Positions 60,101 through 64,000 of a stretch of 64,000 nt of DNA are shown piece by piece; position 1 is the first letter of the stretch; each line of letters opens with the position of its first letter. The translations under genes were made by a program, and so were the position numbers. The stretch covers positions 62,001 to 126,000 of the forward strand of contig NZ_UAVD01000029.1 in the NCBI RefSeq assembly GCF_900460065.1. Reading direction: 5' to 3'. The notes beneath the pieces were generated by a model. It did no database searches and was not told the DNA's origin. It saw only the letters and a program-made list of their open reading frames with translations. The stretch comes from Streptomyces griseus. GTDB taxonomy: Bacteria > Actinomycetota > Actinomycetes > Streptomycetales > Streptomycetaceae.

Positions 60101-62313
60101 TGCCCGAGGTGTCCGACGCCCGGCTCCTCGCGGGCGTCACCGCGCTCGTCCGGAGCGCGGTGGACCGGGCCGTCTCCGCCGCCCGGTTTGTGGAACCGCC
60201 CGAGCCCGTGCGGCCGGCCGTACCCCGGGACACCGCGCGCACCAAGGGCATGTTCTTCGACCACGAGCCCGAGCACGGCGACGACGGGACGCTGCGGGAC
60301 GCCTCCGCCTGGGGCTCCGAGCGGATGCACGGCAGCTGGTGGGGAGGCGGGAACCGGTGGACCGTGATCCGCCAGATCCTCGCCGTCAACCACGTTCTCG
60401 GCGGCGCACCGGCGTTCGGACCGCCCACCCCGTCGAAGGTCCCCTTCACCCCGGTGGACGGCTGGCAGCGGGACGAGTACACCGTGCCCGGAGACTCCCT
60501 CACCTGGCTCTCCCTCCTCGACAAGCTGCCCGAACTGGCCTACCGGGCCGCCTCGGAGACCACCTCCGCCGAGCACCGCACCGGGCTCCTGGTGCTGCTC
60601 GAAGCCCTCGCCGCGGGCCCGCTGGCCGACCCGGCGGGCACCGTCCGGCAGGTGGAGCTCGTCGAACCCCTCGGCGGAGCGGAGCCCGCCCGGGGCCGTC
60701 CCGAGGCCGTGCACCGCCTCGGCCAGGTGCTGCGCAGGGGCGCCCGCACGGTCGTGGTCCTCGCCGACCGCGGCCGGAACACCCGGGACGACGCGGCCCG
60801 CTGGCTCGCCCTGGACCACGACCCGACCGGCGCCTTCGGACCCGTCCCCGGCTTCACCCTGGACCGCGAGCGCGTCCACCGGCAGGGCATCGCCCGCGAC
60901 CGGCTCACCCGGCTCACCGCCCTGGTGCGGGAGCGGGGACCGGCCCCCTGGCGCCCGGAGGCCGCCGAGGCGTTCCACACGGCCACCGGAATCGGACCCC
61001 TCCAGTCCGCCGCCCTGCTGTCGGCGGCCGTCCAGGAGCCCGGCGCCGAGGCGCTCGCCCTGCTCGGCGCGAAGACACGAGCGTTCGAGGAGGCCGGGGC
61101 ACGGCTCGACGCCCTGCCCCGCGACGACCGGCACGCCCTGCTCCGGGCCCTGCTGCCCGAGGACCCGGCCGAGCTGTGGTCCACCGGCCCCGACGTCAAG
61201 GCCGCCGGCGAGGTCTGGCAGGAGCGACTGTCCTTTCTCGTCCGCGTCCCCGAGGAGCTGGACCTCGATCTCTCGGGCACCACCCCGGGCGCCGTCGACC
61301 TGGTCCTCAACGCGGTCGCGCGGAGCTGGCAGGCCCACGGCACCGCCGTCCAGGACGGCACGGGACGGCCCGGCCCGCGCCTGACCGGCGCACGCGGCAC
61401 GATCTCCTCCGCCCTGACCGCCCTGCACACCCTCGCCTACACGCTGCCGTACGGGCACCCCCTGCGGGCGCACCTGCCCGTCGGGCTCGCGGCCCTCCGC
61501 GACCGCCTCGCCGACCCGGACCTGGTGCTGGACCTCGGCATGCACTGGACCGAGTCGGGAGGCCCGATGGGCGCCACGGTCCGCGCCGCGTACGGCCTAC
61601 CGGAGTCCGGCGGCGCCGACGCCTACGGACTCGTCCGGGCCGGCACCGCGCTGCTCCTCGCCCCCGGGTACGGCAACAGCGAGAAGCTGCTGGTCCGCCC
61701 GGCGGGCCTGACGGGGACCGACGACCCGGCGTTCGGCCTCGTCGAGGGCACCGCCAACAGCCACAGCACCAGCGATCTCCTCGCCCTGCGCACCCTGCTG
61801 GGCGAGGACACCGACGCATTGGTCGCCGCGGGCGCCCCGGACGGCTCCCCGCACCACCCGGCCCAGGACCCGACGCGCGCGGTGCCGGAGCTGGTGGCCG
61901 AGGCGGCGGACGCCCTCGGCCTGAGCGCGGACGCCGCCGCCCTCTACCTGATGCTGCTCGCCCTGCCCGACCCCACGGACCGCAACTGCGCCCGCTGGAC
62001 CGAGTGGAAGCCCGCACGGATCAAGAAGGCCCGGGCGGAACTCGCCGCCGGCGACCTCGTGGTGGAGGCGAAGCGCTCCCGCGCGGGCCGCACCCTTTTC
62101 CTCCCCTGCGGCTGGCTGGAACGCGGAGCCCCCGGGCTGCCGCTGGAGACCTGGAAGGAACGCCTCTACCCGGTGACCGGGTCCACCCGGACCCTGCCCC
62201 ACCTCCCCGTGCCCGCGCTGTACGCGACCGCCTGGGCACGGGTCCGCGACGGCGACGCCCCCGCCTTCGAGGAACTGGACACCCGCGCAACCCGGAAGGG
62301 CCGCCGCCGATGA
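57115..62313 (+). CDS. Very large conserved protein of the MoxR/DUF4132 operon
   Basis: The product is 1732 residues. After a Thr-rich start, helical repeat-like stretches follow (FDELGTRLGRAVPHFLPTYY, FLQAENPTYAASFFGKAREA, resembling TPR-type units). A long middle has little low complexity, and the C-terminal part contains LYLMLLALPDPTDRNCARWT, then IKKARAELAAGDLVVEAKRS and LFLPCGWLERGAPGLPLETW, a winged-helix-like segment. In actinomycete genomes this large protein is consistently next to MoxR, DUF5682 and VWA genes and is annotated only as hypothetical or DNA-binding. No enzyme motif stands out. It may be the large scaffold or substrate of the ATPase. Overlaps both neighbours by 4 bases. 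Confidence 0.75.
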   Translation: MSITTNTTNTTGADVNTTAADGASLPGQARGGSASAAETRAAALLDAGAILPSGTTDRDDADALTARTYTHTALGDRPVVRLVPGTLGEAEDLALEFLGLARTTEAPVVGQVRRETLGFPAWALVNDPANGHHALALVKDIERLGRQAKTRAGAAKEGFDELGTRLGRAVPHFLPTYYEQVARLFLQAENPTYAASFFGKAREAERVHGLVVDEERQRAVFLEFALVGALTVKALRQYVRDLVARLAPADAWAQFRRLLVERCAAGMPPYAALPQDVRALVKAAGLDREAAERELVADLIGSPGVVRAPASFWESYRTSLVDLARRDEAVRARLLGFFPETFDESGRDADGVPGWLALLAESGADDLLTALPGSSGDPTPDAAGPSVSPADWLARWEAHRRRSRVTSGRCPATLGLTARMTDRLRADGHPVDLFQGRWQRTADLDLLDLCLATGVPVAEPDAQDAGTARSLGFPIGPWLTDTTPGARDLTAVAGHPFFRALLSRNIGNLGDGHHQRLSDAGLAKIAAHPVLSVILREWLTARAEEYTAARGLPGLRTALNRLSSFRSVAADVAPEAVRRVENHEIVPLLAATLRTGVLDELGWPALDDTYAELAAEAAEASRGQRNRRESVGVTGAWPALILNTLERAVVVGPEGVLLRHTLRLPATVDHWRTIALRYADGELLVIWWEDGKQRGYWSHRPAEVFTVGGEQLPRWGGSGPSDEVCLPLPGGGRATGGKALHAGDTSLPPQRPVISDGTGHWREGHQGTQRVWLEYDPVGGTHGRASLPAFLRSGVRDGARLLAEHCQVLPLQPGLETTPFGTDGTVLGRWVRRTVTETGTAAPADGHRTVAGTPDGHTVSLPHPLPGGGSPVPLGALALPGGSRPVAALNHRSVEAHPADTDGTGGSLWSVTPDSSGGNDAAGTPYVPPVSYWHALRPRDERGSTALRNLTDSRADELFEEVATAVARHLEAFRAVEEYTGPSSREMTEEAAARVLPEVSDARLLAGVTALVRSAVDRAVSAARFVEPPEPVRPAVPRDTARTKGMFFDHEPEHGDDGTLRDASAWGSERMHGSWWGGGNRWTVIRQILAVNHVLGGAPAFGPPTPSKVPFTPVDGWQRDEYTVPGDSLTWLSLLDKLPELAYRAASETTSAEHRTGLLVLLEALAAGPLADPAGTVRQVELVEPLGGAEPARGRPEAVHRLGQVLRRGARTVVVLADRGRNTRDDAARWLALDHDPTGAFGPVPGFTLDRERVHRQGIARDRLTRLTALVRERGPAPWRPEAAEAFHTATGIGPLQSAALLSAAVQEPGAEALALLGAKTRAFEEAGARLDALPRDDRHALLRALLPEDPAELWSTGPDVKAAGEVWQERLSFLVRVPEELDLDLSGTTPGAVDLVLNAVARSWQAHGTAVQDGTGRPGPRLTGARGTISSALTALHTLAYTLPYGHPLRAHLPVGLAALRDRLADPDLVLDLGMHWTESGGPMGATVRAAYGLPESGGADAYGLVRAGTALLLAPGYGNSEKLLVRPAGLTGTDDPAFGLVEGTANSHSTSDLLALRTLLGEDTDALVAAGAPDGSPHHPAQDPTRAVPELVAEAADALGLSADAAALYLMLLALPDPTDRNCARWTEWKPARIKKARAELAAGDLVVEAKRSRAGRTLFLPCGWLERGAPGLPLETWKERLYPVTGSTRTLPHLPVPALYATAWARVRDGDAPAFEELDTRATRKGRRR

Positions 62314-63560
62314 CGAACGACACCACGACCACCCCGGAAGACACCACCGCGGAGAGCACCATCACCGACAGCACCACGGCCGGCGCCCCGGGCCGGGCGG
62401 CGACGCCCGGCCGGGAGCACCGCCAGATCACGCTCCCCGAGGACCGGTACGCCACCGAGCTGGCCTTCCTCGCCGCGCACGACCCCGGCCCCCGCCCGCC
62501 CGGCTGGCTGCTCACCCCGCGCGCCGTCGTCACGTTCGTGACGGGCAGCGCGGGCGAGGCACTGGGCCTGCCGAAGGACGCCACCCCGGGCGCCGGGGTG
62601 CCGCGACGGCTGGTGATCGAGCAGAAGTTCGTCGGCGAACGCGCCCTGGTGGAACGGTGCGTGGTCACCCTCGCCGGGGAGCGCGGGCTCCTCCTCGTGG
62701 GTGAGCCCGGCACCGCGAAGTCCATGCTCTCCGAACTGCTCTCGGTGGCCGTCTGCGGGACCAGCGCACTCACCGTGCAAGGGACCGCGGGCACCACCGA
62801 GGACCAGCTCAAGTACGGCTGGAACTACGCACTGCTGCTCGCACAGGGCCCCACCGAGCAGGCCCTCGTGCCCTCCCCGGTGCTCACCGCCATGACCCGG
62901 GGAGCGGTCGCCCGCGTCGAGGAGGTCACCCGCTGCCTGCCGGAGGTCCAGGACGCCCTCGTGTCACTGCTCTCCGAGCGGCGGATCGCGGTCCCCGAAC
63001 TCGCGGGGAGCGAGGGCGCCCAGGTGCACGCGGCCCCCGGGTTCACCCTCATCGCCACCGCCAACCTGCGGGACAAGGGCGTCTCGGAGATGTCCGCCGC
63101 GCTGAAGCGGCGCTTCAACTTCGAGACCGTGGGCCCCATCGGCGACGTGGACGCCGAGGCCGCGCTCGTACGCCGCCAGTCGCGGGCAGCCGTCGAACGT
63201 GCGGGTGCGCCCTACCAGGTGGACGACGCGGTCCTCGAAGCCCTGGTCACCGCCTTCCGGGACCTGCGCGAAGGCCGCTCCGCGGAGGGCTGGGAGGTGG
63301 AGCGCCCCTCCACGGTGATGAGCACGGCGGAGGCGGTCTCCGTCGCGGGCTCGCTCGGCCTGGCCGCCGCCTACTTCCCCGGCGACCGGGACGTGCTCTC
63401 CCTCCTGCCCGGCCATCTGCTCGGCGTCGTCCGCAAGGACGACCCCGCCGACGCGGCCCGGCTGCTGGGGTACTGGGACGGCCCGGTGCGCCGGCGTGCC
63501 GAGCAGGGGTCGGCCACCTGGCGTGCCCTGTGGGACCTGCGCGCGGTGCTGGAGAACTGA
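62310..63560 (+). CDS. MoxR-type AAA+ ATPase
   Basis: The product is 416 residues. A Thr-rich, disordered N-terminus precedes an AAA+ module: Walker A LLLVGEPGTAKSMLSELL, then VQGTAGTTEDQLKYGWNY, a Walker B variant AVARVEEVTRCLPEVQDALV, the sensor-1 FTLIATANLRDKGVSEMS, the arginine-finger region ALKRRFNFETV and a lid domain. MoxR ATPases remodel or mature partner proteins, usually with VWA-domain proteins; those would be expected just beyond this window. ATG 62310 overlaps the large gene stop, and the DUF5682 gene begins 3 bases later. Confidence 0.92.
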   Translation: MTNDTTTTPEDTTAESTITDSTTAGAPGRAATPGREHRQITLPEDRYATELAFLAAHDPGPRPPGWLLTPRAVVTFVTGSAGEALGLPKDATPGAGVPRRLVIEQKFVGERALVERCVVTLAGERGLLLVGEPGTAKSMLSELLSVAVCGTSALTVQGTAGTTEDQLKYGWNYALLLAQGPTEQALVPSPVLTAMTRGAVARVEEVTRCLPEVQDALVSLLSERRIAVPELAGSEGAQVHAAPGFTLIATANLRDKGVSEMSAALKRRFNFETVGPIGDVDAEAALVRRQSRAAVERAGAPYQVDDAVLEALVTAFRDLREGRSAEGWEVERPSTVMSTAEAVSVAGSLGLAAAYFPGDRDVLSLLPGHLLGVVRKDDPADAARLLGYWDGPVRRRAEQGSATWRALWDLRAVLEN

Positions 63561-63563
63561 CGG

Positions 63564-64000
63564 ATGAGCGAGACGACCATCCCGGGGACGCCGTCCACCT
63601 CGGAAGCCGCGGTGGCGGCCCTCGCGGCGAGCGGCCCCGGGCAGCCGTTCCTGATCGGGGTGCGCCACCACGCGCCCTCGCTGGCGGCCGCCCTCCCGGC
63701 GCTGCTGGACGCGGCGGCCCCCGACGTCCTCCTCGTCGAACTTCCCGCCGAGTTCCAGCCGTGGCTGGGCTGGCTCGCCCACGAGGAGACCGAGGCGCCG
63801 GTGGCGCTGGCCGCCGTGCCCGCGGGCGGGCCCGGCGACGGACCGGCGGGCGAACGGGGTCCGGCGTTCTACCCGTTCGCCGACTTCTCACCGGAGCTGG
63901 TCGCCCTGCGCTGGGCGGCGAGGAACGGAGTCCCGGCGGTGGCCTGCGATCTTCCGCTGGCCGACCGTGCGTGGGCCGGGGGCGGTCCCGACGCCCCCGG
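63564..64000 (+). CDS. DUF5682-family protein, N-terminal part (continues beyond the window)
   Basis: It starts at ATG 63564, 3 bases after the MoxR stop, and is open to the window end (145 residues seen). FLIGVRHHAPSLAAALPALL, then DVLLVELPAEFQPWLGW and GVPAVACDLPLADRAW show the GVRHH motif and the alternating strand-helix pattern of the DUF5682 family, distantly like erythromycin-esterase/ChaN-type folds. It is a regular partner of MoxR in actinomycetes. The rest, and probably a VWA gene, lie outside. Confidence 0.85.
   Translation, partial: MSETTIPGTPSTSEAAVAALAASGPGQPFLIGVRHHAPSLAAALPALLDAAAPDVLLVELPAEFQPWLGWLAHEETEAPVALAAVPAGGPGDGPAGERGPAFYPFADFSPELVALRWAARNGVPAVACDLPLADRAWAGGGPDAP

Overview
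The window looks like a Streptomyces (or close actinomycete) chromosome. GC is very high throughout, there is strong third-position GC in all genes, many ATGA/GTGA stop-start overlaps, a complete conservon (cvn) operon, a tRNA-Pro(GGG) gene, TTG/GTG starts, and Tat/lipoprotein secretion signals typical of the genus.

Layout. (1) 1-787: tail of a short-chain dehydrogenase and a truncated SnoaL-like gene, closed by a hairpin terminator. (2) 787-2232 (-): long-form glyceraldehyde-3-phosphate dehydrogenase. (3) 2645-6740 (+): conservon with sensor kinase-like CvnA, roadblock CvnB, DUF742 CvnC, GTPase CvnD and a GAF protein in the last slot. (4) 6763-15863: a carbohydrate/nutrient regulon. A LacI-type repressor is divergent from an NMT1/THI5-like ABC importer, and a second copy of the same 14-bp palindrome lies upstream of a two-gene operon (ThuA-PQQ sugar dehydrogenase-PKD protein plus a secreted sugar isomerase). 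(5) 16033-18208: MmcQ-like protein and a split transketolase under a SoxR/MerR-like palindrome. (6) 18336-25511: tRNA-Pro followed by an island-like stretch with a 20-bp hairpin, a lipoprotein, a transposase remnant, a secreted RHS-like/phospholipase A2 protein, a subtilisin with three P-domains, a small secreted protein and a lipoprotein. (7) 25629-27491: universal stress protein and small hypotheticals.

(8) 27575-56002 is a natural-product gene cluster and the main attraction. A minus-strand block holds a KedN5-type cobalamin radical-SAM methyltransferase, MbtH, a 43-residue peptide gene, an amidinotransferase/DDAH-like enzyme, two sulfotransferases, a GyrB-like ATPase fused to a methyltransferase, a degenerate rubrerythrin, a free-standing methyltransferase and a second radical-SAM protein. 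Then come a sulfatase-like hydrolase and an MFS exporter, a StrR-type ParB-fold activator, and a plus-strand biosynthetic operon: stand-alone A-T, kynurenine-monooxygenase-like flavoenzyme, DUF6875 protein, a C-A-T-C-A-T-reductase NRPS, an O-methyltransferase and a P450. The gene set predicts a short (three-building-block) peptide released by reduction as an aldehyde or alcohol, with C-methylation, O-methylation and oxidation, and possibly transient or final sulfation. I do not recognise the product.

(9) 56258-64000 (+): start of a conserved actinomycete system: DUF4132-like protein, very large companion protein, MoxR-type AAA+ ATPase and DUF5682 protein, which runs off the window.

Most unusual items: the GHKL(GyrB)-methyltransferase fusion at 32746-34677; the small peptide gene beside the KedN5-like enzyme; repeat-driven proline-rich insertions inside NRPS domains; and the secreted RHS-PLA2 protein in the tRNA-adjacent island. 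All family assignments are by reading motifs; no database search was possible.
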